Assembly (NCBI GenBank): GCA_964487745.1
Contig: CAZASG010000004.1
Span: forward strand, 62,001 to 126,000
DNA from: Desulfolinea sp964487745
GTDB lineage: Bacteria; Chloroflexota; Anaerolineae; Anaerolineales; Villigracilaceae
DNA: 64,000 nt
Reading direction: 5' to 3'
Numbering within the stretch: the stretch's first letter is position 1; every line of letters starts with the position of its first letter. Of the stretch, positions 32,870 to 40,995 are shown in pieces. A model generated the notes under the pieces. The model searched no databases and was not told the DNA's origin. It worked only from the letters and a program-made list of their open reading frames with translations. The position numbers were made by a program, and so were the translations under genes.

Positions 32870-32944
32870 TTATTTCTGCATGGTCTCTTCGACCATGCCC
32901 GCCAGCGACAAACCGAGTTCGTTTTCTTGTCCATAGTTATTCAT
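32870..32944 (-). CDS. Possible 24-residue protein downstream of the GNAT gene
   Basis: ATG at 32942-32944 follows GAAGGA by about 7 nt and the frame encodes MNNYGQENELGLSLAGMVEE plus four residues before TAA. It starts 24 nt after the acetyltransferase stop. I do not recognise it; it could be a small protein or the N-terminal relic of a lost gene. Confidence 0.35.
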   Translation of the reverse strand: MNNYGQENELGLSLAGMVEETMQK

Positions 32945-32968
32945 AGGATTATCCTTCAAATATTGAAA

Positions 32969-33394
32969 TTATTCAAAGAGCTTCATTCTGATCTGATTCT
33001 TTTGCGTTTCCTTATCGAACACTTTGCCGATTTCCACGAAACCATATTTCTTGTAGAAATTTCTTCCAATGGGATTGTCTTCAAAAACCTCCAGCGTCAA
33101 AGGCATCTTGAGTTTGGTTACATGATCCATGAGCGCCCGGCCGATCCCTTTGCGGTGATGTTCGGCATGGACAAAAAGTCCGCCGACTTCGTTCTCAAGC
33201 AACGAAATGAAACCGATGACTTTGCCATCTTTCTCATAGACCCATGTTTCGGATGTGGGCAAGTAGACGGTGGTAATTCTGTCTCTTTCTTTGGTCAGAA
33301 AGGCTTCATCAAGGAAATGGTGCGCGACCTTTGAAGCGGAATACCATGCATCCAGTAATTCATTTAAGTCCGTGTCGCGATATTTTCTTATCAT
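32969..33394 (-). CDS. GNAT family N-acetyltransferase
   Basis: A 141-residue acetyl-CoA-dependent acetyltransferase. The order of motifs is typical: MIRKYRDTDLNELLDAW at the N-terminus, VIGFISLLENEVGGLFV (strands 4-5), the acetyl-CoA loop HHRKGIGRALMDHV and LEVFEDNPIGRNFYKKYGF. The acceptor substrate is unknown. It resembles YjaB/PhnO-type small acetyltransferases. It lies 34 nt from the Nudix gene on the same strand. Confidence 0.9.
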   Translation of the reverse strand: MIRKYRDTDLNELLDAWYSASKVAHHFLDEAFLTKERDRITTVYLPTSETWVYEKDGKVIGFISLLENEVGGLFVHAEHHRKGIGRALMDHVTKLKMPLTLEVFEDNPIGRNFYKKYGFVEIGKVFDKETQKNQIRMKLFE

Positions 33395-33428
33395 TCTTCA
33401 GGTAGGGAATACTTGTTTTTTATCTCGA

Positions 33429-33884
33429 TTAGAATAAATACTGCTCAAAATCTTTCGCTAATTCTTCATAAACAGGTCGCTTGAAAGAAACGATCTTTGC
33501 AATCATCTCGTCCATACTCATCCACTGCCAACTTATGAATTCTTTCTGGTCACCGAGTGTGATCTCTTCTTCGTTCCCCGTAAAGCGGAAGAGAAACCAG
33601 CGCTGTACCTGCCCACGCCCTGTCTTGGCATTGCGGACTTCTTCAGGCAATTCATAGGCTAGCCAGCGCGGCGTAGTTGCCAGCAACTCAAGACTTTCTT
33701 CTCTGATGCCGGTTTCTTCCAGAATTTCCCGTTTAACGCCTTCTAACGGCGTTTCGCCTTCATCCAATCCACCTTGCGGGAACTGCCAGGCATCGGGAAT
33801 CTTGCGCCGTTCCAACCCAAGGACGAGACCTTGCTCATTGATGATTACAGCGCCTGTCCCTGCGCGAAAGGTTAGGTTGCTCAT
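33429..33884 (-). CDS. rppH: RppH-like Nudix hydrolase
   Basis: A 151-residue Nudix enzyme. The Nudix box GGLDEGETPLEGVKREILEETGI (in part) has all acidic residues. GLVLGLERRKIPDAWQFPQGG and the C-terminal WQWMSMDEM are close to RppH/IalA enzymes that remove pyrophosphate from mRNA 5' ends or cleave diadenosine polyphosphates. The name is by resemblance only. It starts without a strong ribosome site. Confidence 0.82.
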   Translation of the reverse strand: MSNLTFRAGTGAVIINEQGLVLGLERRKIPDAWQFPQGGLDEGETPLEGVKREILEETGIREESLELLATTPRWLAYELPEEVRNAKTGRGQVQRWFLFRFTGNEEEITLGDQKEFISWQWMSMDEMIAKIVSFKRPVYEELAKDFEQYLF

Positions 33885-33942
33885 TATTTGTTTTCTTGTC
33901 TGTAGTTGTAATAAGGGGTCTAGTTCTTACCATTACTGTGTT

Positions 33943-34488
33943 TTACGATCTTCTTATTGCCTCTTTATTTAGTTCATTGTAAAACATAGATTTCATTTTC
34001 CCGATTTCTGTGAAAATATCTCTAATTTTTTTGTCAAATGTTGTGTCTACACAACTCTCCATAGGACTAACTTTTTCAGGCAATGAGTCTAATAGATCTA
34101 TGAGGGTTGATAGCTTTTCAGCAGAAGATTCAAGAGCATATAGCCGTAATTTTCCATCTAAAATGCCAAGTGATGCGATGGCACTATCTACAGTTTTTTG
34201 GTAGTCTCGGTTTCGTTCCCACCACTCCTCTTCTTCATCAATACTTATGCCGATTGATAACCGTTCTTCCCAATACCTAGCTTCTTCTGTCCCCTTTGAG
34301 AAAAGTATTGATAGTGTACTTTCAAGGTCTTTACTCACATCTTCAAGCACTCTTCGTAGGTGTTCTTCGCGAGATACAATTGTTTCTTGATTGTGTCTAA
34401 CCTTTGATGCTATTAGTGAAAAAACACCCGCGATTAAAGCCCCTAAGCCTATTTTTATTGCAGTGTCCGCAACATCTATCCAATTCAT
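33943..34488 (-). CDS. Hypothetical membrane-anchored helical protein
   Basis: A 181-residue protein with one N-terminal membrane segment (about 9-28) and a long charged helical region (EEHLRRVLEDVSKDLEST and onward) that may form coiled coil. It is richer in A+T than its neighbours. No family recognised. It lies just beyond the relic lipA end, and with the toxin-antitoxin pair forms a stretch that looks acquired. Confidence 0.6.
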   Translation of the reverse strand: MNWIDVADTAIKIGLGALIAGVFSLIASKVRHNQETIVSREEHLRRVLEDVSKDLESTLSILFSKGTEEARYWEERLSIGISIDEEEEWWERNRDYQKTVDSAIASLGILDGKLRLYALESSAEKLSTLIDLLDSLPEKVSPMESCVDTTFDKKIRDIFTEIGKMKSMFYNELNKEAIRRS

Positions 34489-34526
34489 ATCCTCTCCTGG
34501 CTCATCAAGATATTTACGATTCTAGT

Positions 34527-34593
34527 CTAGTTAGATATTTCTTGCTGAAACACCTTACCTAACTCCCTGACCTGCTCCGCAGCATGATACGTC
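34527..34593 (-). pseudogene. Relic of the original lipA 3' end
   Basis: The minus strand reads YHAAEQVRELGKVFQQEISN and a TAG at 34527-34529. This matches the C-terminal YHAAEQVRELSK of the intact lipA at 35295. It has no upstream part, so it is a displaced tail. The hepT-mntA pair lies between it and the present lipA end. Confidence 0.8.
34561..34591. repeat. 31-bp direct repeat flanking the toxin-antitoxin module
   Basis: AACTCCCTGACCTGCTCCGC and the following 11 bases match 35359-35389 at 29 of 31 positions in the same orientation. The repeat is lipA coding sequence. It brackets about 770 bp containing hepT and mntA, as an attachment-site duplication would. Confidence 0.8.
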
Positions 34594-34597
34594 CCCA

Positions 34598-34969
34598 TTA
34601 TTTCAAGTCCCCGATCATTCTTTCCACAACCAAAATCAACTCAGGAATATCATGCTGGCAAATATCGAAAACCTGCTCTACATCCACATCGAAATAGCCG
34701 TGTGCGATTACATCGCGAACGCCCATTACGCCACGCCACTCAATTTCAGGATAATTTTTGAGCAATTCCCCTTTTGTTTTATCATCAATTCGTTTGAACG
34801 CTTCGCCTACCGCGATTAGACTCATGCAGATGCTGTCCAGCTTATCTATGCCTTCGTTGTCTTTACGAAAATCGGAAGGGTTTTCTATGCCATCAAATCG
34901 ACGGGGAATATGTTGTAATGACTTGAGAATATTTTCCAGTTTTTCAAGGACAAAGACCTTGTTATACAT
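34598..34969 (-). CDS. hepT: HepT-type toxin (HEPN RNase)
   Basis: A 123-residue HEPN-fold protein. The catalytic RX4HXY motif is intact in RDVIAHGYF (about residues 94-102). HepT toxins cleave RNA and are inactivated when the partner MntA AMPylates the Tyr of this motif. The gene overlaps mntA by 8 nt, the usual arrangement. It is AT-rich compared with lipA. Confidence 0.9.
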   Translation of the reverse strand: MYNKVFVLEKLENILKSLQHIPRRFDGIENPSDFRKDNEGIDKLDSICMSLIAVGEAFKRIDDKTKGELLKNYPEIEWRGVMGVRDVIAHGYFDVDVEQVFDICQHDIPELILVVERMIGDLK

Positions 34970-35255
34970 AGAGAGCTTCCTTCTCTATTTCCCGCTTTAG
35001 CTTTTCATCCATTTTTTCCCGCAAACGGATCAAATCTATTTCATGAGCAAGTAGATCTTCTAATTCAGCTTTCATGCTGGCAGTACGGAAAAGATTCGGT
35101 TGGTCAGTTTCAAAGACAATATCCACGTCGCTTTCAACATTGGCTTCATCTCGTGCTACCGACCCAAAAACACCCAAGCTAAGTAAATGATACTGCTTGG
35201 CGTATTCTTTTTTAAACTGGCGCAAAATTGCGAGAACTTTTTCTTTATCCATCAT
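34962..35255 (-). CDS. mntA: MntA-type nucleotidyltransferase antitoxin
   Basis: A 97-residue minimal nucleotidyltransferase. The GSX10DXD active-site motif is present as GSVARDEANVESDVDIV (about 31-47). MntA transfers AMP groups to HepT and so neutralises it. It is the first gene of the pair. Two start ATGs are adjacent at the N-terminus (MMDKEK). The module stands between the present end of lipA and the displaced lipA tail. Confidence 0.92.
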   Translation of the reverse strand: MMDKEKVLAILRQFKKEYAKQYHLLSLGVFGSVARDEANVESDVDIVFETDQPNLFRTASMKAELEDLLAHEIDLIRLREKMDEKLKREIEKEALYV

Positions 35256-35294
35256 TCTCTACCTTTTTACAAAAAGATCACTGAATCGAGTATA

Positions 35295-36260
35295 TCACGG
35301 AGAAAACTTAGAAACTTCGTGCTTCTTTGTGTCCTTCGTCGTCGAAAACGATTTGCTCAACTCCCTCACCTGCTCCGCAGCGTGATACGATGAGCGCACC
35401 AGCGGGCCTGACTCGACCCATTTGAAGCCCAAATCTTTGCCGTAGGCTTCTAACTCCTGAAACTCTTCGAGCGTATAAAAGCGTTCGATGGGCAGGTGCT
35501 TCTTGCTGGGCTGTAAGTATTGCCCGATGGTCAAAATATCCACATCCCAACTGCGCAGATCGCACAGCACTTCTTTCACTTCGTCTATCGTCTCGCCCAA
35601 ACCGACCATGATCCCCGATTTCGTCAGCCCTTCCGGGAAGAGTTTCTTTGCGTTCACTAAGGTTGCTTCAGTGGCGGCATAATTGCTCTGCGGCTGGATG
35701 GTCTTGAAAAGGCGTGGCACACTTTCCACGTTGTGATTCAATATCTCGGGGCGGGCATCCATGACGATTTTCAAAGCTTCAATACTTCCCTTAAAATCAG
35801 GGATCAATACCTCCACCGAGCAATCATCCAAAATCTCGTGGATGCGGCGGATGACCATCGCAAAGATCGGCGCACCGCCATCGCCGCGTTCGTCACGATT
35901 TACGGATGTGATGACGGCGTGTTTTAATTCCATCGACTTCACGGCTTGTGCTACACGCTCGGCTTCGTCCCAATCGAGCAGGGTCGGCATCCCGTGTTTG
36001 ATGTCGCAAAAGCCACAGGAGCGCGTGCAAACATCGCCCAGCATCAAAAAGGTCGCCGTGCCGGAGCCCCAGCATTCGCCGATATTCGGGCACATCGCCT
36101 CTTCGCAGACGGTGTGCAATTCTTTTTTGCGCATCAAAACTTTGAGCTGTTTGTGCACTTCGCCGGAAGGCGCTTTTACTTTGATCCAGTCCGGGCGGCG
36201 GACGGGTTTGGTGTTGATTTTTTCAGGGTTTACCCGATCTCGGGTAGGGGTAGCAGGCAT
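35295..36260 (-). CDS. lipA: Lipoyl synthase with a replaced C-terminus
   Basis: A radical-SAM enzyme that inserts two sulfurs into octanoyl groups of lipoyl-dependent proteins. It has 321 residues. The auxiliary cluster cysteines are C52, C57 and C63 (CEEAMCPNIGEC); the radical-SAM cysteines are C78, C82 and C85 (CTRSCGFC). The C-terminal RSSYHA motif, whose Ser binds the auxiliary cluster, is intact. After HAAEQVREL the last 20 residues (SKSFSTTKDTKKHEVSKFSP) come from an unrelated short repeat, because the native tail was displaced to 34527-34593. The change lies beyond the catalytic core, so function is probably kept. Confidence 0.94.
   Translation of the reverse strand: MPATPTRDRVNPEKINTKPVRRPDWIKVKAPSGEVHKQLKVLMRKKELHTVCEEAMCPNIGECWGSGTATFLMLGDVCTRSCGFCDIKHGMPTLLDWDEAERVAQAVKSMELKHAVITSVNRDERGDGGAPIFAMVIRRIHEILDDCSVEVLIPDFKGSIEALKIVMDARPEILNHNVESVPRLFKTIQPQSNYAATEATLVNAKKLFPEGLTKSGIMVGLGETIDEVKEVLCDLRSWDVDILTIGQYLQPSKKHLPIERFYTLEEFQELEAYGKDLGFKWVESGPLVRSSYHAAEQVRELSKSFSTTKDTKKHEVSKFSP
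35310..35346. repeat. Short repeat encoding the new C-terminus of lipA
   Basis: CTTCGTGCTTCTTTGTGTCC followed by TTCGTCGTCG is a degenerate copy of the caccac-aaggacacaaagg type repeat, also present at 9541-9610. It supplies codons TTKDTKKHEV of lipA. Confidence 0.65.
35359..35389. repeat. Direct repeat partner inside lipA
   Basis: This is the lipA-side copy of the 31-bp repeat at 34561-34591 (29 of 31 identical). It encodes YHAAEQVREL. Confidence 0.8.
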
Positions 36261-36295
36261 AAATTGAGTCCGTTTTTAGATATTTGGGTACGGTA

Positions 36296-36306
36296 GTGCG
36301 TCGCAC
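36296..36306. repeat. Dispersed GTGCGTCGCAC repeat, copy 2
   Basis: Inverted copy of the GGTGCGACGCAC element, between lipA and nfeD, in an 88-bp spacer with no other feature. Confidence 0.5.
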
Positions 36307-36348
36307 CATTTGGGTTAGGAAAATGCGGATTAAGCGGCAGCAAGCCGA

Positions 36349-37668
36349 CTATCCCGTCTTTTTCACTATAAGTCTTAAACCTTCAACCTCAACAACTTCG
36401 ATCCGCTCTCCTTTTGAAATTGCTTCCGTTGAAGTGGCTTTTTCTGCACTCCAAAGTTCGCTGCCCACCCGAACAGTCCCGTCTGGAGCGAAATCTGCCA
36501 TGGCGATACCCTGCCGCCCGATCAACGATTTCTGCCCCGTGCGGACGGGGGCTTTTAGCGCGCGCAATGCAAAGCCGAGAATGGCGGAGAACATGATGGC
36601 GATCAGGATCGCGACGGTGACGACCAAGGGAATGGAGACGCGTGCAAAATCGGGTGTGCCTGGTGAGTTGAAGAGCAATAATGCCCCGAAGATGAAAGAG
36701 CCAATGCCTGCAACGGTCAGTGCGCCAGCAGTGGGGGTTTTCAATTCGAGGATGAAGAGCACAAAGGACGTGATAATAAAGATCAGCCCAAACCAATTGA
36801 CGGGCAAAATGCCCATCCCATACACGGCGAGGGAGATGGCAATCACGCCAATAAAACCCGCCACCCAGCCACCGGGACTGCCCAACTCGATGAAGATCGC
36901 CTGTGTGCCGATGGCGATCAGCAGGAAGACGATATTGGGATCGGTCAGCATCTTGAGCAATTGCTCAATGAGCGTGAGCGGAATATCTTCAACGCGAGTA
37001 TTGGATGTGTTGAGTGGGCGGCTTTCACCGAGAATTTCTACGTCAAAACCGTCGAGTTGGGCGAGCAGGTCGCCGAGGTCTTCGGCGATAAAATCGACCA
37101 GCCCGGCTTTGTAGGCTTCGCTGGCGGAGACGGCGCGCGCTTCTTCGATGGTCGCTTCAGCGACGGCAATGGCTTCTTCTCCGCGGTCTTCCGCTAATGC
37201 ACGGACAGTTGCTTTCAGGGCTTCGATCTCTTTGGTTTTGGCGGTTTCGCCGATATCGGAGCCATCGCTATTGATTGGGCTGGCGGCACCGATGATGGTC
37301 TCGGGCGCCATCGCGGAGGCGTGCCCCGCGAGGGTGATGAGTGTCCCGGCTGAACCAGCCATCGCGCCGCGCGGTGAGATATAGACGATGATGGGCACAT
37401 CACTGGCACGCATGACCTGTACCATGTCGTTCATTGCATCGACAGAGCCGCCAGGTGTATTTAGTTGCAGAATCAGAGCTTCAGCGTTATTTCGCTCTGC
37501 GACTTGAACGGCGCGATCAAGATATTGGAGCGAGGCGGGTGCAATTGTCCCGTCGATCTCCATGACCATGATGGTAGAGAGGCCGTCCTGTGCGTGGGCG
37601 GATGTCCACGAGAAGAGCAGGGCGGTGATCAATGCCAGTAAAAGTTGAAGGCTTTTCTTTGCTTTCAT
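36349..37668 (-). CDS. nfeD: NfeD-family membrane serine protease
   Basis: A 439-residue long-form NfeD. Signal peptide (1-26), a ClpP/SppA-like protease domain (about 30-215) with substrate-cleft LQLNTPGGSVDAM, nucleophile Ser in SPRGAMAGSAGTLI and Lys in ETAKTKEIEAL, then four membrane segments (about 235-350) and an NfeD OB-fold domain (about 380-437). Family members cleave the C-terminus of partner stomatins. No stomatin gene is adjacent. TATAAT (37678-37683) ends 9 nt before the ATG, so the mRNA leader is at most a few nt. Confidence 0.92.
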   Translation of the reverse strand: MKAKKSLQLLLALITALLFSWTSAHAQDGLSTIMVMEIDGTIAPASLQYLDRAVQVAERNNAEALILQLNTPGGSVDAMNDMVQVMRASDVPIIVYISPRGAMAGSAGTLITLAGHASAMAPETIIGAASPINSDGSDIGETAKTKEIEALKATVRALAEDRGEEAIAVAEATIEEARAVSASEAYKAGLVDFIAEDLGDLLAQLDGFDVEILGESRPLNTSNTRVEDIPLTLIEQLLKMLTDPNIVFLLIAIGTQAIFIELGSPGGWVAGFIGVIAISLAVYGMGILPVNWFGLIFIITSFVLFILELKTPTAGALTVAGIGSFIFGALLLFNSPGTPDFARVSIPLVVTVAILIAIMFSAILGFALRALKAPVRTGQKSLIGRQGIAMADFAPDGTVRVGSELWSAEKATSTEAISKGERIEVVEVEGLRLIVKKTG

Positions 37669-37716
37669 TATGAAGACATTATACTTTGGAAGGGAGGGAT
37701 GAAAATAATAGTTTTA

Positions 37717-38859
37717 TTAACCCCACACACAATCTGCCAGGCGCTTAATTCCCTCTTGAAGCTCCTCCTCCCCATAATATGCAAAGCAGAGACGCATATA
37801 TTCTTCTGCCCGCATCTTTGCGGTGCCTTTCTCGGCTGAGAAGAGCGCCCCCTGCCGGATATCAACCTTGAAATCTTTTGCTTTTTTGCGCAATTTGCCC
37901 GTGTCCACACCGGGGATGCGCACCCAATAGAAGAATCCGCCTTTTGGAGTAGTGAATTCTGCTTTGGGGAGAAATTCTTTTAAGGCAGCATCCAACATAT
38001 TCAGGCGCGCGTGATAAGTTTTTTGCAATAAAGCGATATTCTTTACCAGATCGCCCGTTTCGATCAACTCATGCACAATCGCCGATGTAAATGGGTTCAA
38101 CCCGCCGCCGCTATCGAGCACGCCAAGAGAAATTAGTCTTTTCAGGATATTAGTGTGTGCCTGTATCCATCCGAGCCGAAGGCCGGGGGCGAGAATTTTT
38201 GAGAAGGAATTGACCGAAACGACCTTTTCAGACTCATCCGAGAAGAGCGCAAAGGGTTTGGGCGGTGTAGTGGCATAGGGCAGTAGGTGGTAAACCTCGT
38301 CCGCGACGATCATGAAATCATGCTTTTCGGCGAGCTCAACCAGTTTTTCACGCCGCGCGAGCGAGAGCGTACGTCCGCTGGGGTTTTGGAAGGTGGGGAT
38401 TGTGTAGAGCAGCTTTGGCTTTTCCCGCTCTAAAATTTCTTCGAGCGCGTCGATGTTCAGCCCCTCCGCGTCCATCGGGGCGGAGATGATGCGCAGCCCG
38501 CGGTCGGCGAAGATGCTCGGGGCGATGAAATAGGTCGGGGTTTCGACAATGATCGTGTCGCTGGGGCGGGTGAACAAGCCCGCCAGCAAATCCAATGCTG
38601 AAGATGCCCCATTGCTGACGAACAGAGATGTTCCGCCCACGTGAGCATCGAAAGATGTGCTCAAAAAATCTGCCAGGGTTTCGCGGAAGTAGCCGTTCCC
38701 AGCTTCCTTTCCATATTGTAGCGATGCGCGCATCCCCTTGGCGAAGGCTCGTTCACTGGCGCGTTGCAGGGTATCTACGGGTAGAAGCCTGAGATCGGGG
38801 TTGCCCATGCCGAGATCGATGATCTCTTTTGGCGGAGGGGATTGGATGATATTTTTCAT
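37717..38859 (-). CDS. PLP-dependent aminotransferase, class I/II (MocR/LysN-like without HTH)
   Basis: A 380-residue fold-type I aminotransferase. The start at 38859 (MKNIIQSPPPKEIIDLGMGN) is chosen because TATAAT ends 6 nt upstream, and the longer frame would cross that box. Features: LLYTIPTFQNPSGRTLSL, VADEVYHLLPY (PLP Asp/Tyr), PLP Lys in VNSFSKILAPGLRLGW, and FYWVRIPG. The sequence is close to 2-aminoadipate/valine-pyruvate aminotransferases and to the catalytic part of MocR regulators. The substrate cannot be set from sequence. Confidence 0.88.
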   Translation of the reverse strand: MKNIIQSPPPKEIIDLGMGNPDLRLLPVDTLQRASERAFAKGMRASLQYGKEAGNGYFRETLADFLSTSFDAHVGGTSLFVSNGASSALDLLAGLFTRPSDTIIVETPTYFIAPSIFADRGLRIISAPMDAEGLNIDALEEILEREKPKLLYTIPTFQNPSGRTLSLARREKLVELAEKHDFMIVADEVYHLLPYATTPPKPFALFSDESEKVVSVNSFSKILAPGLRLGWIQAHTNILKRLISLGVLDSGGGLNPFTSAIVHELIETGDLVKNIALLQKTYHARLNMLDAALKEFLPKAEFTTPKGGFFYWVRIPGVDTGKLRKKAKDFKVDIRQGALFSAEKGTAKMRAEEYMRLCFAYYGEEELQEGIKRLADCVWG

Positions 38860-38865
38860 GGCGAG

Positions 38866-38888
38866 ATTATAACCAAAGGTTGTATACT
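38866..38888. promoter_or_regulatory. Divergent -10 boxes between aminotransferase and ICMT genes
   Basis: TATAAT on the minus strand (38866-38871) gives a leaderless aminotransferase mRNA. TATACT on the plus strand (38883-38888) serves the ICMT-like gene, which has AAGGAG before its ATG. The two promoters overlap in 48 bp. Confidence 0.6.
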
Positions 38889-38906
38889 GGATAAAAAGGA
38901 GACACC

Positions 38907-39599
38907 ATGGAAAAGACATTTACCCCTAAGGTAATTATTCAAGTGCTGGTTTTCATTGTTCTGATCCCTTTTCTGCCGATCTTCATCACCGGAGATTGGG
39001 GCTGGCTTGAAGCCTGGCTTTATGCATTGATCAATATTTTTGCTTTCGTTATCAGCCGTTGGCTTGCTTTTAAAAAGCATCCTGATCTTTTGACAGAGCG
39101 TGCAAAGATGACACAGCACGATGATGCGAAAAGCTGGGATAAAGTGCTCTCGCGCATTGTGGGCTTGGGTGGCGGGCTGATGCCCCTTATGGCAGGGCTG
39201 GATATTCGCGGTGGCTGGTCTAATTATGCCTTTGGCTGGGAATGGAAGGGAGCGGCGATTCTGGTCATCGTCTTTGGCTTTACTTTCAGCACCTGGGCGC
39301 TGTTGGAGAATCGTTTTTTCTCGGGTGTGGTGCGCATCCAGACAGAGCGTGGTCATCATGTCGTGGATGGGGGACCCTATGCCTGGGTGCGGCATCCCGG
39401 ATATGCCGGTGCTCTCGTGGCTTATTTCGCCATCCCGATCTTATTCGATTCGCTCTGTACTTTTGGCGTGGTCACGCTTTTTGCCGTGGTGCTCGTCATC
39501 CGCACATCTCTCGAAGACCGTACCCTCCAGGCAGAGTTGCCCGGCTACGCTGAATATGCCCAACGGACAAAGTATCGGCTTTTGCCCGGAATTTGGTAG
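38907..39599 (+). CDS. Isoprenylcysteine methyltransferase-like membrane protein
   Basis: A 230-residue membrane methyltransferase with about five hydrophobic segments. The ICMT/PEMT SAM motif is clear: VDGGPYAWVRHPGYAGALV and LEDRTLQAELPGYAEYAQR. Bacterial members methylate diverse lipids or cysteines; the target is unknown. AAGGAG stands 6 nt before the ATG. It is monocistronic and divergent from the aminotransferase. Confidence 0.87.
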   Translation: MEKTFTPKVIIQVLVFIVLIPFLPIFITGDWGWLEAWLYALINIFAFVISRWLAFKKHPDLLTERAKMTQHDDAKSWDKVLSRIVGLGGGLMPLMAGLDIRGGWSNYAFGWEWKGAAILVIVFGFTFSTWALLENRFFSGVVRIQTERGHHVVDGGPYAWVRHPGYAGALVAYFAIPILFDSLCTFGVVTLFAVVLVIRTSLEDRTLQAELPGYAEYAQRTKYRLLPGIW

Positions 39600-39611
39600 A
39601 AGTGGCGCGGT

Positions 39612-39624
39612 GGTGCATCGCACC
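39612..39624. repeat. Dispersed GGTGC-GCACC repeat, copy 3
   Basis: GGTGCATCGCACC, a variant of the element, 13 nt after the ICMT stop. Copy 4 (GGTGCGACGCAC) follows at 39689-39700, in a 244-bp spacer that has no gene. Confidence 0.45.
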
Positions 39625-39770
39625 ATCGTGATAAGAATCTTCTGTTGAAGGGATGAGTGTTCGTTTAAAACATTTGCTTGTCGAGGCTGGTGCGACGCAC
39701 ATCTTTGTGCTTGACCCGACACCTTCATCACGGTAAAATCAGCTTCGCCTAGAAAGCATCCATAAAGTAC

Positions 39771-39803
39771 ACTTCAAATAGCAAGTATTTTGCTTTTTGA
39801 AGT
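39771..39803. other. Imperfect hairpin upstream of tRNA-Gly
   Basis: ACTTCAAATAGCAA pairs imperfectly with TTGCTTTTTGAAGT. Outside it GCATCC (39757-39762) and GGATGC (39831-39836) are a further inverted pair. It may be a relic of a small mobile element or a leader structure. Confidence 0.35.
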
Positions 39804-39843
39804 ACGTATGATTTTTAGAAGGTTATTTTTGGATGCGACTTAT

Positions 39844-39915
39844 GCGGGAGTCGCCAAGTGGTAAGGCATCAGCCTTCCAAGCTGACATTCGCGGGTTCGA
39901 ATCCCGTCTCCCGCT
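39844..39915 (+). tRNA. tRNA-Gly(TCC)
   Basis: A 72-nt tRNA. Acceptor GCGGGAG/CTCCCGC, anticodon stem TCAGC/GCTGA around loop CTTCCAA (anticodon TCC), T arm GCGGG-TTCGAAT-CCCGT. CCA is not encoded. Confidence 0.96.
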
Positions 39916-39981
39916 CAGAAAAAGTTGAAAGTTGCAGGTTGAAGATAAAGGGAACTTTCGGCTTGCAACTTTTACTTTCTA

Positions 39982-40054
39982 GGGCCCGTGGCGCAGCGGT
40001 TAGCGCTGACGACTCATAATCGTTAGGTCGCTGGTTCGAATCCAGCCGGGCCCA
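39982..40054 (+). tRNA. tRNA with CAT anticodon (Met or Ile2)
   Basis: A 73-nt tRNA. Acceptor GGGCCCG/CGGGCCC, anticodon loop CTCATAA, T arm GCTGG-TTCGAAT-CCAGC. The first pair G1:C72 rules out a standard initiator. Elongator Met and lysidine-modified Ile cannot be separated by eye. It borders the AT-rich island and could have been an integration site. Confidence 0.93.
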
Positions 40055-40140
40055 CTTTTTTGTCATTCAGTTAGTAGCAAAACACTTATGGCCACATGAA
40101 AATTGTGGCCATTTGCTATTTAAATATATCCATCAAAACG

Positions 40141-40168
40141 TTGACTTTGTGCATAAAATGTGTATAAT
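40141..40168 (+). promoter_or_regulatory. Promoter of the AT-rich island genes
   Basis: TTGACT (40141-40146), 16-nt spacer, TATAAT (40163-40168). Confidence 0.75.
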
Positions 40169-40206
40169 ATGTGTTGAAACAAGTGTTCGGCTTTGTGGAG
40201 CTTACG

Positions 40207-40995
40207 ATGATTTTGCGAGATGAACTGAATATTCTAAGAGACTTAATTACAAAACGTGATAATAGTTTTCTTAGTGTTGGGGTCATGGGGGATGATGATG
40301 TAATTCGTTTTGTTCCACCACCTACTTTGGCAAGCCCTGAATTAATTTGTGCTTTTTTTAGCGACTACGATTTTATTCACCAAACCAATTATGTTCCAAT
40401 AGATTTTGAATTCATTGAATCACAACCCGCCATTGCAATACAAAATTTGTCGCATGATTATTCAAGACAGATAATAAATAATTGGAACATAAAGTCACCT
40501 AGAATATCATTCCCTGATTGTAATCATGGAAATTTTATTCAAGAAGAAACACAAAATAGATCAAATTTAATAGCTGTTCCTCTCCGATATAATGACCGAG
40601 TAGTTGGTGTTATCTCTGTGTCAGGATATGAAAATGCAGATTGGGGGAAAAACGATGCGAAAAAGATACATCAATTTGCAGCATTCATTTCTAATGCTCT
40701 AAGTGCTGTTCAAAGTGATTCCGACCTTAGCTCAGCTGATAACTGGCTAGTTACTCACTATAAAAGTTTACTTCTTAACCTTAAACAAGCTTTTAACAAT
40801 ATTCAAAGAACTCTACTCAAGAGATTATCTAAATCTATACCCATTCGCCTAATTGGTAAAGGGATAGAAGGCTGTATAGCTTTCAAAACCTGGGCTCGGC
40901 CTCCAACGATTCAGGATATTACATATTTTCTAGCATCATTCCTGAGAAAGAGCTACCCAGGTCATTATTTTTCAATGGTGACAAATCATGGCTAA
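40207..40995 (+). CDS. GAF-like protein of an acquired island
   Basis: A 262-residue soluble protein, start at the ATG at 40207 with GGAG 6 nt upstream. A GAF-like region (about 15-180) includes NRSNLIAVPLRYNDRVVGVI and IHQFAAFISNAL, the last strands and helix of the fold. The C-terminal 80 residues are helical and basic and have no recognised domain. The A+T content is much higher than in neighbouring genes. Its stop overlaps the start of a ribbon-helix-helix gene. Function unknown; a sensor in a defence or selfish cassette is possible but not shown. Confidence 0.65.
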   Translation: MILRDELNILRDLITKRDNSFLSVGVMGDDDVIRFVPPPTLASPELICAFFSDYDFIHQTNYVPIDFEFIESQPAIAIQNLSHDYSRQIINNWNIKSPRISFPDCNHGNFIQEETQNRSNLIAVPLRYNDRVVGVISVSGYENADWGKNDAKKIHQFAAFISNALSAVQSDSDLSSADNWLVTHYKSLLLNLKQAFNNIQRTLLKRLSKSIPIRLIGKGIEGCIAFKTWARPPTIQDITYFLASFLRKSYPGHYFSMVTNHG

